Position numbers and translations under genes: made by a program
Assembly (NCBI RefSeq): GCF_904846185.1
Contig: NZ_CAJGZQ010000001.1
Coordinates: forward strand, 1 to 64,000
DNA: 64,000 nt
Origin: Psychrobacter immobilis
GTDB taxonomy: Bacteria; Pseudomonadota; Gammaproteobacteria; Pseudomonadales; Moraxellaceae
Direction of reading: 5' to 3'
Notes under the pieces: model-generated
The model's database searches: none
What the model was told of the DNA's origin: nothing
The model's input: the letters and a program-made list of their open reading frames with translations, nothing else
Shown here: piece after piece, positions 37,582 through 47,014 of the stretch
Position numbering within the stretch: position 1 is the stretch's first letter
Layout of the letters: every line of letters starts with the position of its first letter

Positions 37582-38538
37582 ATGAATGAATTAGAAAATG
37601 ACTTAACCACAGTTGAAAGCAGCGCTGAGTCAAAGCCGAAGTTGGCATTTATCGACGATGAACAACGCATTTTACGGTCTATGAAACTGCTGTTTCGTAA
37701 GACCCATGACGTCTTTATCACCACCGACCCGACTGAGTATATTGACTATATCAAGAACAACCATGTACACGTGGCGGTCAGTGACCAGCGGATGCCTGAG
37801 CGAGTCGGTGTGGATATCTTACGCGAAGTAAAAGATGTCTCACCGTCTACCATGCGTATCTTATTGACGGGCTATGCCGATTTAAACGCCATTATTGGTT
37901 CTATTAACGATGGTGAGATTTATCGTTATTTGACTAAGCCTTGTAAATCTGAAGAGCTGATCACCGTGGTCGGACGCGCTACCGAAATCGCCTTGACCTA
38001 TAATCCAGACGAAGATGCCGACCAATTCGACAGTTCAGGTAATAAGCAAACGCTGCTAGTGATCGATGAAACCAATGAGTTGATTGAGCAAATACGTAAG
38101 CAATTTTCTCACAGTTATAAAGTATTGCACGCTGAAAGTTTAGAAGAAGCGTACGATTATTTGGCGAATGAAGATATCGGTGTTTGTATCACCGATATCA
38201 ATGTCAGCGGTGAGAATATCGCGCCGATTATCTTTACCTTGAAGCAAGATGCGCCACATTTGGTGGTTTTGGTACAGACTGAGTTTCAAGACGCTGGCTT
38301 GCTGATTGATTTGATTAATAAAGGTCAAGTCTATCGCTGCTTGCCGAAACCGATGCGCGCCAGCCTGCTTGAGATTAGCGTCAACCGTGCGTTTCAGCAT
38401 CATGCGAAACTCAAAGCTAGCCCTGACTTGGTCAAACGCTATGAAGTCGAGCATGACCCTGAAAACGACGTGCGTATTGATTTAAGCAGTCGCGTACGTA
38501 GCCTTATTGGCAAATTGCGTAAGCGTTTCTCTTTATAA
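37582..38538 (+). CDS. Response regulator with two receiver domains and no output domain
   Basis: 318 residues. REC1 (about 19-135) has acidic pair Asp25/Asp26, phosphoacceptor Asp68 (VAVSDQRMP), Thr96 and Lys119 (LTKP). REC2 (about 155-275) keeps Asp162, a candidate Asp205 (CITDINV) and LPKP, but is more divergent. The C-terminal 40 residues are basic and lack a DNA-binding, GGDEF or HD-GYP domain. It follows the kinase gene and ends before a terminator, so the two form one operon. It may act by protein contact or as a phosphate relay or sink. Confidence 0.88.
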   Translation: MNELENDLTTVESSAESKPKLAFIDDEQRILRSMKLLFRKTHDVFITTDPTEYIDYIKNNHVHVAVSDQRMPERVGVDILREVKDVSPSTMRILLTGYADLNAIIGSINDGEIYRYLTKPCKSEELITVVGRATEIALTYNPDEDADQFDSSGNKQTLLVIDETNELIEQIRKQFSHSYKVLHAESLEEAYDYLANEDIGVCITDINVSGENIAPIIFTLKQDAPHLVVLVQTEFQDAGLLIDLINKGQVYRCLPKPMRASLLEISVNRAFQHHAKLKASPDLVKRYEVEHDPENDVRIDLSSRVRSLIGKLRKRFSL

Positions 38539-38583
38539 GTGCATAAGACTAAATAAGCACAAAAGACTACTGTCTCAATAAAC

Positions 38584-38620
38584 AAAACCTCTATTTCAAT
38601 ATTGAAGTAGAGGTTTTTTG
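38584..38620 (+). terminator. Terminator of the two-component operon
   Basis: AAAACCTCTA.. / ..TAGAGGTTTT with inner TTCAA/TTGAA pairing and a T-run on the plus strand. Confidence 0.88.
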
Positions 38621-38736
38621 CTTTGTACTTTTTGATGGATTTTTTAACGACCTTTTTGACTAAAATCACCAACGTGCTACATTAAGTCGATCATTATTAA
38701 AATCATTTTAAAATAACTATTTAATAAGGAATAACC

Positions 38737-39678
38737 ATGCGCGCGGTTTTTTTAGATAAAGGCACTTTTTCTGATGGCATCGACTTGCCAGCCCCAAACG
38801 GCATCAGCGACTACCTCACTTATGATGATACCCCAAAAGATGCTGCTGTTATCGTAGAGCGCTGCAAAGACGCTGACATCATTATCACCAATAAAGTGCA
38901 AATCAGCGCTGAAGTGATAAGCAAATTGCCCAAGCTCAAGCTCATTCAACTGACCGCTACTGGTATGAACAACGTCGATCAAGACGCTTGTGTTGAGCAC
39001 CATGTGGCGCTTTATAATGTCGCAGGTTATGCAGTCAAAAGCGTGCCCGAACATACCTTTATGCTCATGCTCAACGCCATGCGCGCGGGTATTTATTATC
39101 ATCAAAAAGTCGCTGATGGCACATGGCAGGCAAACGGTAATTTTTGCCTACTGGATATTCCGCTAGTAGATTTAGAAGATAAAACGCTAGGTATTATTGG
39201 CGTTGGCACTATCGGCAAACGCGTGACCGATATTGCGCGCGCTTTTGGAATGACAGTATTGTGGGCGGAGCAACAAGGACGAGCACCGCGCAATGACGAC
39301 TATACCGCATTTGACGACGTACTGGCACAGTCTGATGTACTGAGCCTACATTGCCCATTAAACGAGAAAACTCAGCACCTGATTAATGCAGATACTTTAG
39401 CAAAAATGGTCAAACAGCCGCTCATCGTCAATGTCGCTCGTGGCGGTATTGTCGATAGCCAAGCATTGACTGATGCCATTAACAATGAGCAAATCATCGG
39501 CTATGCCAGCGATGTGTTTGAGCAAGAGCCCATCACCGCTGACGACCCTTTATTGACCATTGCTAACCATCCGCGTGTGATATTTAGCCCGCATAATGCG
39601 TGGGGCAGCAAAAGTGCGCAAGAAACCTTGTGGCAGATCTTAAGCAAACAAGTTACTGATTTTATTAATAGCCATTAA
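38737..39678 (+). CDS. D-2-hydroxyacid dehydrogenase (hydroxypyruvate/glycerate type)
   Basis: The 313-residue NAD(P)-dependent enzyme has the Rossmann motif GVGTIG (about 151-156), catalytic Arg in NVARGG, Glu in FEQEP and His in SPHNAWGS. It resembles HprA/glycerate dehydrogenases that interconvert hydroxypyruvate or glyoxylate with D-glycerate or glycolate. TAAGGAATAACC precedes the ATG. Monocistronic, convergent with the monooxygenase gene. Confidence 0.9.
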   Translation: MRAVFLDKGTFSDGIDLPAPNGISDYLTYDDTPKDAAVIVERCKDADIIITNKVQISAEVISKLPKLKLIQLTATGMNNVDQDACVEHHVALYNVAGYAVKSVPEHTFMLMLNAMRAGIYYHQKVADGTWQANGNFCLLDIPLVDLEDKTLGIIGVGTIGKRVTDIARAFGMTVLWAEQQGRAPRNDDYTAFDDVLAQSDVLSLHCPLNEKTQHLINADTLAKMVKQPLIVNVARGGIVDSQALTDAINNEQIIGYASDVFEQEPITADDPLLTIANHPRVIFSPHNAWGSKSAQETLWQILSKQVTDFINSH

Positions 39679-39712
39679 AAAACATTTAGCAAATGACTGT
39701 AACCAAGCGACC

Positions 39713-41338
39713 TTAACGACTAAAACGTAACCAATCATCTTTTATTTTGCGATGTTTGAGCATGATGCGGTCGCTGAGATAGTTGTTTGTCACCCGCCAA
39801 GGATATATATCGCCTTGCTTGGGTAGCTCGTGTTGAGCGCGCTTGACATATCCTGAGGATAGCGCGCCCATCACGGTATCTGTCTGCGTAAGCGCTTTGG
39901 CATCTTTAGTATGCGCTTGTGGCAATACCACTTGATAGCGATGCTGATGCATATAGCCCAGCAGTCGCATCACATACTGACACGCCAAATCGATTTTTAG
40001 CGTCCATGAGGCGTTGGTATAACCAAACAGTGCCACCATATTTGGTATATCTTCAATCATGACCGCTTTATAAGTCATGCGCGAACCAATATCTATCGCC
40101 TGCCCGTCAATATATACTTTGGCACCGCCGAGCATTTGTAGCTTTAATCCTGTCGCTGTGACGATGATATCAGCATCGAGATGCTTGCCAGAATCAAGCA
40201 TAATGCCTGTCTTGGTAAAATGGCTGATTTGATCGGTGACGACGCCGGCGTGTGTGCCATGCAATGCTTTGAATAAATCGCTGTCTGGCACCGCACATAT
40301 CCGCTGGTCCCAAGGATTATAGTCCGGTACAAAATGCGCTACATCGATACCGCTACCCTTTAGCTCTGTTTTGACACCGCGTTTTAATAACGCTTTCATA
40401 AGCTTGGGTGCCAATATAGCCGCTCGATAAGTGCCTTGTTGAATCAATACATTACGAGTACGCAGCACTGTATAAGCCTGCTCTTTCGACAACGGTGAAA
40501 ATTTACCTGCTAGCCAATCAAGCGTATAATCATCGCCCGGTACACTTGCCACATACGTGGGAGAACGCTGTAACATAGTGACGTGACGCGCGCATTGCCC
40601 ACCTTTTTCATCCACCAAAGCTGGCAACAATGTCATCGCTGTGGCACCGCTACCGATAATGACTACCTTCTTATCGTCATAATCCACATTTTGCCAATGC
40701 TGCGGATGAATGATTTCACCTTGAAAATCTGCTTCTTTATTAAAAGAAGGTCTATAACCTTGTTCATAATCGTAATAACCCGTGGCGCCAACGACGAACT
40801 TTGCCGTTACCGTAAACACCTCACCGCTGGCATGATTTTTTACCATCGCCGTCCATTGTTGATGGCTACTTGACCAAGACAGCTGCTGCACCTCGTGCTG
40901 ATAGCGAATATGTTCGCTGATACCAAACTCACATGCCGTGTCTGCTATGTAGCTTTTAATATCACCGCCTTTTGCCAAAATCCTGTGATTTAGCCATGGT
41001 CTGAAACTGTAGCCAAACGTCAAGGCATCAGAGTCAGAGCGAATACCAGGATAGGTGAATAAATCCCATGTACCACCCAAATCTGCTCGTTTTTCTAACA
41101 CCAAAAATCGCTGTGCACTTTTCTGCTGTTGCTTTGATGATTTGCGTTTCTGCTTACTTGGATTTTTATGACCAAACAGTCCTTTGTGTTTTTGCTGCTG
41201 CAATCGGCACGCCATACCAATACCGGCAATTCCTGCACCGATAATCAGTACTTCATAATCCACTGGTGTGTCTGAGAGTGCCGATTGAGGTTTGAAGCAT
41301 TTCTTAACTGCCTGTTTGGCTGCCGTCATATCAAGCAT
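39713..41338 (-). CDS. FAD-dependent monooxygenase (Baeyer-Villiger/EthA-like)
   Basis: About 541 residues. The FAD loop is IIGAGIAGIGMA and a second, NADPH-binding loop is VIIGSGATAMTL. Between them FQGEIIHPQHW resembles the FxGxxxH fingerprint of Baeyer-Villiger and flavin monooxygenases. A basic QK-rich insert lies after the first loop. The ATG at 41338 with AAGGAAC 5-6 nt upstream is preferred; the frame opens at 41425, which would overlap the neighbouring gene. It may oxidise ketones or other lipophilic compounds; the substrate is unknown. Confidence 0.88.
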   Translation of the reverse strand: MLDMTAAKQAVKKCFKPQSALSDTPVDYEVLIIGAGIAGIGMACRLQQQKHKGLFGHKNPSKQKRKSSKQQQKSAQRFLVLEKRADLGGTWDLFTYPGIRSDSDALTFGYSFRPWLNHRILAKGGDIKSYIADTACEFGISEHIRYQHEVQQLSWSSSHQQWTAMVKNHASGEVFTVTAKFVVGATGYYDYEQGYRPSFNKEADFQGEIIHPQHWQNVDYDDKKVVIIGSGATAMTLLPALVDEKGGQCARHVTMLQRSPTYVASVPGDDYTLDWLAGKFSPLSKEQAYTVLRTRNVLIQQGTYRAAILAPKLMKALLKRGVKTELKGSGIDVAHFVPDYNPWDQRICAVPDSDLFKALHGTHAGVVTDQISHFTKTGIMLDSGKHLDADIIVTATGLKLQMLGGAKVYIDGQAIDIGSRMTYKAVMIEDIPNMVALFGYTNASWTLKIDLACQYVMRLLGYMHQHRYQVVLPQAHTKDAKALTQTDTVMGALSSGYVKRAQHELPKQGDIYPWRVTNNYLSDRIMLKHRKIKDDWLRFSR

Positions 41339-41391
41339 AATACGTTCCTTGTTTTTGCATGATGGGTTTAAAAAATTTGGCATAAATTCAT

Positions 41392-42117
41392 TTAAAAAGG
41401 GCTTGGGCTTTCCCAATCCATCCACGCACCAAGCGTAGGATGCTTGAGACGCAATTGCTGAGCATGGAGATTAAGCCTTGGCGCAATCGCTAAAGCCATA
41501 CCTTCTGCATAAATAGGATCGCCAATCATCACATGACCCACATGCACCATATGGACGCGCAGCTGATGACTACGACCGGTGACAGGCTTTAGCATTACGC
41601 GCGTGACTGTCTGACCGTTGCATTGCTCATGGCTGATGACTTCATATAAAGTTAAGGCATGCTTTGACCAGCTAGGATCGACGATATGGCGCGGTTTCGT
41701 CTCTGGCTCATAGCGCACTGGTACGGATATCTCACCCGTTGCGCCGACACGCTCCCACTCTCCAAAGACGCGTGCCTGATATTTTTTTTGTGGCAAACGT
41801 TCAATGAATTGCTTACTAATATGGGTTTGCGCGGCAGCATTTTTGGCAAAAATGAGCAGCCCTGAGGTATCCATATCCAGACGATGAATCAGCTTGACTG
41901 CGGGATTGGCACGCTCAAGTCTTGCCAGTAAACTGACCTTGAGCGTTTTGCCATCGACACTCAACAGACCTACAGGCTTATCAACCACCCAAATATCATC
42001 ATCTTCGTAGACAGTAATCTGTTGCGCAAATGCTTGAAAAAACTCAATCGGATAGGCGTTTTCTTGAGCATTGAGGGCGTTGACTTCTTCAGCAGTAAAA
42101 GGCATAAAAATGGGCAC
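41392..42117 (-). CDS. RluA-family pseudouridine synthase
   Basis: The 241-residue protein has no S4 domain and carries the catalytic motif HRLDMDTSG with Asp81 (78-86), VVDKPVGLLSV and the C-terminal GRSHQLRVHM. It isomerises specific uridines in rRNA or tRNA; size and lack of S4 fit the RluA/TruC subgroup, but the site is not predictable. The stop is 54 nt before the preferred monooxygenase start, so both may share one transcript. An ATG at codon 5 is an alternative start. Confidence 0.9.
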   Translation of the reverse strand: MPIFMPFTAEEVNALNAQENAYPIEFFQAFAQQITVYEDDDIWVVDKPVGLLSVDGKTLKVSLLARLERANPAVKLIHRLDMDTSGLLIFAKNAAAQTHISKQFIERLPQKKYQARVFGEWERVGATGEISVPVRYEPETKPRHIVDPSWSKHALTLYEVISHEQCNGQTVTRVMLKPVTGRSHQLRVHMVHVGHVMIGDPIYAEGMALAIAPRLNLHAQQLRLKHPTLGAWMDWESPSPF

Positions 42118-42474
42118 TTATATAAATGGGCTTGAATGATTAATGAGCTTGCATATGAAAGCTGTCTTAAGTGGTAGATATTAGAGTATAGATATAGTGT
42201 TATAAACCGCTTATTTTTGAACAAAAGACACAGACAGAATTATCAAGTGACAGATAAAACCATGCCTGTGTCGTTATGTGTCGATTTATTGTGCTAATCG
42301 TAATTGTTAAACAATTTAACCAGCCTGCATCTGTTAACCCTGAGCAAACATGTTAATATAATGGCACATTTTAACCACTTCTAAACGCTTCTTTGGTCAC
42401 TCATCATTCTATTATGCAACAAATATATTGGTTGATGAATGGCGATAGAAATAATAAAACAAGAGAGATAAATT
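42118..42474. other. Divergent intergenic region upstream of trxA
   Basis: 357 bp that contain the trxA promoter at 42334-42362. Nothing else is supported. Confidence 0.5.
42334..42362 (+). promoter_or_regulatory. Sigma-70 promoter of trxA
   Basis: TTAACC (42334-42339), a 17-bp spacer and a perfect TATAAT (42357-42362) lie about 112 bp before the trxA ATG. Confidence 0.6.
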
Positions 42475-42801
42475 ATGTCAGACCTTATTTTACATACTAC
42501 CGATGCCGACTTTGACAAAGACGTATTGCAATCAGATGTGCCAGTATTGGTAGACTTCTGGGCAGCATGGTGTGGCCCTTGTAAAGCAATCGCCCCTATT
42601 TTAGAAGATCTAGCCACTGAGTACCAAGGCAAAGTTAAAATCGTCAAAGTTGATGTGGATAGCAACCCACAAGCTGCCAGCCGTTTTGGTATCCGTAATA
42701 TCCCAACGCTATTTGTCTTTAAAGATGGCGAAAAAGTTGACTCAGTGATGGGTCTACAGCCAAAAGCCGAATTGGCAAAAGTGTTAGACAAGCATCTCTA
42801 A
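42475..42801 (+). CDS. trxA: Thioredoxin
   Basis: The 108-residue cytosolic disulfide reductase has the active site WCGPC (32-36), the cis-Pro segment NIPTLFVF and the C-terminal GLQPKAEL. Length matches TrxA. It has its own promoter and a terminator, and lies directly upstream of rho, the trxA-rho order known in gammaproteobacteria. Confidence 0.97.
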   Translation: MSDLILHTTDADFDKDVLQSDVPVLVDFWAAWCGPCKAIAPILEDLATEYQGKVKIVKVDVDSNPQAASRFGIRNIPTLFVFKDGEKVDSVMGLQPKAELAKVLDKHL

Positions 42802-42854
42802 GTCGAGACTTGCTCTTTTTGCATAAGCATTCTAAAGAGACAGCAACACCGCCG

Positions 42855-42890
42855 AAAAAGCCATTATCTAACGTAGATAGTGGCTTTTTT
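42855..42890 (+). terminator. Terminator of trxA
   Basis: Long stem AAAAGCCATTATCTA / TAGATAGTGGCTTTT with a 3-nt loop, one G-U pair and a T-run. Confidence 0.93.
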
Positions 42891-42942
42891 GCTTGTTTTT
42901 TATGCAAAAAACTCAATTAGACGACTTTTTTGGCAAAATTTA

Positions 42943-42972
42943 TTGACAATACTATTGTGAAGACCGTATAGT
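42943..42972 (+). promoter_or_regulatory. Strong sigma-70 promoter of rho
   Basis: A perfect -35 TTGACA (42943-42948), an 18-bp spacer and -10 TATAGT (42967-42972). The predicted transcript would start near 42979, giving a leader of about 350 nt before the rho ATG. Confidence 0.75.
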
Positions 42973-42978
42973 CTGCTG

Positions 42979-43327
42979 ACAACAGAAAACTAACGGTTTT
43001 CTTAACTGTCTTATCGCTATTCTCCTCGTGTTTATCAACAAAAACACAATCGTCGTTATAAACACCATTGCTGAACGAAATGACTAAACACAATTACTGA
43101 TATTGAGTTTTTGACGCAGACTCTTATGTAGACTTCTTTATCCTTATTTCTTATTACCTTGCATAAACGATTGCAATTCGTATATAAGCTGACACGTAAT
43201 ATCCAAACTACATAAATCCAGCTCTGTGCACGCACCCTCTATCACCATACTATCGTTGTTTTAATCACTGTCGTGACTTGTGCTGCTAATGGCATCTCTC
43301 ATCTGATCAATTGCTAATGACCTATCT
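42979..43327 (+). promoter_or_regulatory. rho: Long 5' leader of rho
   Basis: About 350 nt between the predicted start site and the ATG contain no convincing ORF. Several stretches are rich in C and poor in G (for example around 43015-43080 and 43220-43250), the type of RNA that Rho itself binds. Rho autoregulation through its leader is known in E. coli; applying it here is inference. Confidence 0.55.
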
Positions 43328-44596
43328 ATGAATCTTACTGAATTAAAGAAAAAATCAATCGCTGAGCTATTGGCTATCGCCAAAGAAATGGGTCTTGATA
43401 ATATGGCGCGTAGCCGTAAACAAGACATCATCTTTGCTATCCTAAAAACCCATGCGCGGAACGGTGAAGCCATTTATGGTGACGGCGTACTTGAGGTTCT
43501 TCCGGATGGTTTTGGCTTTTTACGCTCATCAGAAGGCTCATACTTAGCCGGTCCTGATGACATTTATGTCAGCCCTAGCCAAATTCGTCGCTTTAGTCTG
43601 AAGACGGGTGATAGTATCGCTGGTACGATTCGTCCACCAAAAGATTCTGAACGTTATTTTGCGTTATTGAAAGTTGGCGAAATCAACTTTGATACCCCAG
43701 ATCGCTCACGTCATAAGCTTATCTTTGAAAACCTGACACCCCTATTCCCAACTGAGCATTTAAAACTCGAGCTTGGTAACGGTACCACTGAAGATTTGAC
43801 GGGTCGTATCATCGACCTAATCGCGCCGATTGGTAAAGGTCAGCGTTCTATCATCGTCGCACCGCCAAAAGCGGGTAAAACGATGCTGCTACAAACCATT
43901 GCTCAGTCGATTACTCGTAATAACCCTGAATGCTACTTAATCGTCCTATTGATTGATGAGCGTCCAGAAGAAGTCACCGAAATGGTACGTACGGTACGCG
44001 GTGAAGTGGTTGCCTCTACCTTTGACGAGCCACCACAGCGTCATGTACAAGTCGCTGAAATGGTTATCGAAAAAGCCAAACGTTTGGTCGAGCACAAACA
44101 AGACGTGGTTATTTTACTGGATTCGATTACTCGTTTGGCACGTGCTTATAACACAGTTATTCCGTCGTCAGGTAAAGTGTTAACCGGTGGTCTAGACGCC
44201 AATGCGTTAGAGCGCCCAAAACGCTTCTTCGGTGCTGCTCGTAATGTTGAAGAAGGTGGTAGTTTGACCATTATTGCCAGTGCCCTTATCGATACGGGTA
44301 GTAAAATGGACAGCGTTATCTTTGAAGAATTCAAAGGTACTGGTAACCAAGAGATTACGCTTGAGCGCGATCTGGCTGAAAAACGTGTCTTCCCTGCGAT
44401 TAATATCAAAAAATCTGGTACACGCCGTGAAGAGCGTCTGCTTGATGAAGATAAACTGCGCAAGGTTTGGATTTTACGTAAGCTGCTTCAGCCGATGGAT
44501 GGCGTACAAGCGACTGAATTCTTATTGGATCGCTTAAAAGAAGCGAAAACCAATGACGAATTCTTTGAGCAGATGAAACGTAAATCACAGAACTAA
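43328..44596 (+). CDS. rho: Transcription termination factor Rho
   Basis: The 422-residue hexameric RNA helicase has the N-terminal helical domain (1-45), the cold-shock-like RNA-binding domain with DGFGFLRS (60-67), Walker A APPKAGKT (about 178-185), LIDERPEEV and the Q/R-loop residues near [11 protein letters not shown]. Length is standard. No strong Shine-Dalgarno precedes the ATG (CCTATCT), in line with controlled translation. Confidence 0.98.
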   Translation: MNLTELKKKSIAELLAIAKEMGLDNMARSRKQDIIFAILKTHARNGEAIYGDGVLEVLPDGFGFLRSSEGSYLAGPDDIYVSPSQIRRFSLKTGDSIAGTIRPPKDSERYFALLKVGEINFDTPDRSRHKLIFENLTPLFPTEHLKLELGNGTTEDLTGRIIDLIAPIGKGQRSIIVAPPKAGKTMLLQTIAQSITRNNPECYLIVLLIDERPEEVTEMVRTVRGEVVASTFDEPPQRHVQVAEMVIEKAKRLVEHKQDVVILLDSITRLARAYNTVIPSSGKVLTGGLDANALERPKRFFGAARNVEEGGSLTIIASALIDTGSKMDSVIFEEFKGTGNQEITLERDLAEKRVFPAINIKKSGTRREERLLDEDKLRKVWILRKLLQPMDGVQATEFLLDRLKEAKTNDEFFEQMKRKSQN

Positions 44597-44645
44597 TGAT
44601 AGATCCGTACTGCTTTCCCATACTCAATAGATAAGTAACTTAAGT

Positions 44646-44682
44646 AGAAAAGACCGCATTCGTGCGGTCTTTTCGTTTTATA
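44646..44682 (+). terminator. Terminator of rho
   Basis: GAAAAGACCGCA-TTCG-TGCGGTCTTTTC, a perfect 12-bp stem with a TTCG tetraloop, followed by GTTTT. Confidence 0.93.
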
Positions 44683-44950
44683 TTCATTTTTTATATATTC
44701 AGGCATGTCCTGAATTTAAAAATGGCAATAAAAATGAGAACATACCTTAATACCTTACTATTAGACGCCAAAAGTACTATTTTTAAAAACAGTTAGCTTA
44801 CTATCAATATAAATACAATAACCCTAAGCAAAACCCCTACCAACGATACAGTGGAGAAACATCCTTTACAGGCTATTTGCAAAGCTTAGCGCTTTTACTA
44901 CGCCTAGAAATTATTATATGGGTTAGTATAGGAGCCAGTATAGATCTACT

Positions 44951-44973
44951 CTGCTATCACGTGTTGATAGCAG
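44951..44973. promoter_or_regulatory. Perfect 9-bp inverted repeat
   Basis: CTGCTATCA-CGTGT-TGATAGCAG without a T-run. It may be an operator or an RNA hairpin; its role is unknown. Confidence 0.5.
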
Positions 44974-45080
44974 TATAATTTTCGAGATATTTAACATCCT
45001 TGATGTAATCCTTACTAATGCAGACCTTTGTATGTCTTGCGGTAGCACAATAGATTATTCTAAGATACTTGCCCAAATAT

Positions 45081-45110
45081 TTTAATACAGCTTACTATCG
45101 GTATTAAAAT
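45081..45110. promoter_or_regulatory. Inverted repeat upstream of the glycine-zipper lipoprotein
   Basis: TTTTAATAC and GTATTAAAA are separated by 12 bp, about 70 bp before the ATG at 45177. The arrangement would fit a dyad operator for the small lipoprotein gene; no known factor is recognised. Confidence 0.4.
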
Positions 45111-45176
45111 TAGTGGTAATAAAAATATCGTATTTTGATTTTGATAAACTAACTTGATAACCTAACAGGTGATACT

Positions 45177-45416
45177 ATGAAATTTGCTAAAACTATCGCA
45201 ATGACTGCTCTTACTAGCTCTGCCCTTATCATGGGTGGCTGTGCAACTAATGGATACAATAGTGGCTTGAGCAATACCGCTAAAGGTGCTGCTGCCGGCG
45301 CTGCTGCTGGTGCACTTATTAGAAGTGGCGGCGATAGCAAAGACATCGCTCGTGGCGCACTTGGTGGTGCTGCAGTAGGTGGCGCTGGTGCTTACATTCT
45401 TAATAACAGCAGATAA
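45177..45416 (+). CDS. Glycine-zipper lipoprotein (OsmB/YMGG-like)
   Basis: The 79-residue protein has a lipoprotein signal peptide ending at MGGC (Cys22) followed by a glycine-zipper segment AAAGAAAGALI and a second ALGGAAVGGAGAYIL. Such proteins sit in the outer membrane or periplasm and are often stress-induced. AGGTGATACT before the ATG supports the start. It has its own upstream dyad and terminator. Confidence 0.85.
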   Translation: MKFAKTIAMTALTSSALIMGGCATNGYNSGLSNTAKGAAAGAAAGALIRSGGDSKDIARGALGGAAVGGAGAYILNNSR

Positions 45417-45514
45417 TCGCTAAATGATTATTTGGTGCTATCAAGAGCGTTTTTAAGCATTTCAACTGTGTGTATTTTAAATTCATTGAATATGTCTAAA
45501 ACGCTCTAAAATGC

Positions 45515-45546
45515 AAAAAGCCTGTAATCAATGTTGCAGGCTTTTT
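45515..45546. terminator. Bidirectional terminator
   Basis: AAAAAGCCTG and CAGGCTTTTT with extra inner pairing, between the convergent lipoprotein and metallopeptidase genes. Confidence 0.85.
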
Positions 45547-45603
45547 GTTGGATCACCCTTTTTAGGCGATAGTTACTACGCTAAAATATCATAGCGATAC
45601 TGA

Positions 45604-46494
45604 CTATAATGCCCCGCTAAAAGTGTCACAAGACTGCACGTTGCCACTCTCCAAACCACGAGTGAACCACTGAACACGCTGCTGACTGGTGCCATGAGTG
45701 AAATTATCAGGTACGACTGCTCCACCGCTAGCGCGCGCTAAACGATCATCACCAATTTGACCAGCGGCATTGATGGCCTCATCGATATCACCTGCCTCCA
45801 AAAACTGTACACGCTCTTGGTTACGTTGTGCCCAAACCCCAGCAAAACAATCAGCTTGCAGTTCTTGTAGTACGGATAGCTTATTGGCTTGTGCACGAGT
45901 GACTTGACGGCTGGCCTCATTAACTTGCTGGCTGATGCCTAACAACGTCTGTACGTGGTGACCAACTTCATGTGCAATAACATAAGCTTGTGCAAAATCA
46001 CCCGCTTTACCTTGATTATATTGGTCGCCAGAGCCTTGCTTATCACCCGTGATACCGAGATTTTGGCGCATTTCTACAAAGAAAGATTTGTCTAGATAGA
46101 CAGTCTGATCGCCTGGGCAATAAAACGGGCCCGTCGCGGAGCTAGCACTGCCGCAGGCTGAGCTAACTTGACCATTGAAGAGAATCAATGATGGCTCCTG
46201 ATAGGTGCTGCCTGCTTCTTTGAATATCTGATGCCAAACTTCTTCAGTATCAGCCAATACTACTTTGACAAACTGCGTATCTCGATCGTTACTTGTCGCA
46301 GGTTCGGTAGCGGCACTGCTATTGCCACCGCCTGCTACTACTTGACCCGTCTGTAAAGCGGTCATTGGATTTACCCCAAATACCAGCCATAAAATGCCAG
46401 CAATAATAATACCACCGATACCACCGCCTATCATTTTGCCGCCACCACTGCTGGTGCGCACATTGGAACTGCCGCGTCTACCTTGCCATTTCAT
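45604..46494 (-). CDS. Neutral zinc metallopeptidase (YpfJ family)
   Basis: About 296 residues. The N-terminus MKWQGRRGSSNVR is typical of the family, followed by one membrane helix (about 26-42, GGIGGIIIAGILWLVFG) and an extracytoplasmic domain with the zinc motif HEVGHH and a downstream ELQADCFAG Glu/Asp region. It is anchored to the inner membrane facing the periplasm. The ATG at 46494 has AGGAA 8-9 nt upstream, better than the ATG five codons earlier. Substrate unknown. Confidence 0.92.
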   Translation of the reverse strand: MKWQGRRGSSNVRTSSGGGKMIGGGIGGIIIAGILWLVFGVNPMTALQTGQVVAGGGNSSAATEPATSNDRDTQFVKVVLADTEEVWHQIFKEAGSTYQEPSLILFNGQVSSACGSASSATGPFYCPGDQTVYLDKSFFVEMRQNLGITGDKQGSGDQYNQGKAGDFAQAYVIAHEVGHHVQTLLGISQQVNEASRQVTRAQANKLSVLQELQADCFAGVWAQRNQERVQFLEAGDIDEAINAAGQIGDDRLARASGGAVVPDNFTHGTSQQRVQWFTRGLESGNVQSCDTFSGAL

Positions 46495-47014
46495 TGTTTC
46501 ATTCCTCAAATATACGATATATATTGCTACTCGTATTGATGATTTTTTTATATAGTGTGATTTTGACTCAATTCTTTATTTTTTTGATCAAATCCGATTT
46601 CTAACAAGTCAGTAATCCCAAAGTATTTTTGACAAATGCTACTTTACTAGGGTCTTGATATCTCACTAATCAAGACATTTAATGACTATTAAACCCCTAA
46701 TAGATACAATAAATTCTTGAAAAGCATAGTAGAAATCAAGACATCGAAAAAGCCATCAAAATAGGCTGATGTCATTGATTATACGTCTATTAATTTGGCT
46801 CGTTGTATTAAAAATTATAACGAATAGGTGATGTAAAACACTATTTACAATTTTATTGTTACTTAATTGTACAGCCTCTTTCCATTTAGAAAGAAACCAT
46901 ATAGAATGCGTGAAAGCTGAGTAGCTGTAACTAAGACTAGTTGAACTCTGAGACATCTCGGACTTCGACCTTTGTTGCTGCTACTGCTCATTTCATTTTT
47001 CCGGAGAAAATACT
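46495..47014. other. AT-rich divergent intergenic region
   Basis: 520 bp between the metallopeptidase and the acidic lipoprotein. A good ribosome-binding site CCGGAGAAAA lies just before 47015. No promoter is unambiguous and no ORF is supported; a small RNA cannot be excluded. Confidence 0.45.

Larger units (their letters stand above)
44597..45176. other. AT-rich intergenic region with several hairpins
   Basis: 580 bp between rho and the glycine-zipper lipoprotein. It holds the rho terminator, a TTCAGG-CATGT-CCTGAA palindrome at 44697-44713 whose GGCATGTCCTGAAT part resembles the IS-like ends seen elsewhere, a 9-bp hairpin at 44951-44973 and a hairpin at 45081-45110. No ORF with a ribosome-binding site is evident. 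Confidence 0.5.

Noticed and set aside
46756-46956. 66-residue minus-strand open frame between the metallopeptidase and acidic lipoprotein
   Set aside because: No ribosome-binding site, no recognisable domain and an AT-rich random-looking composition.
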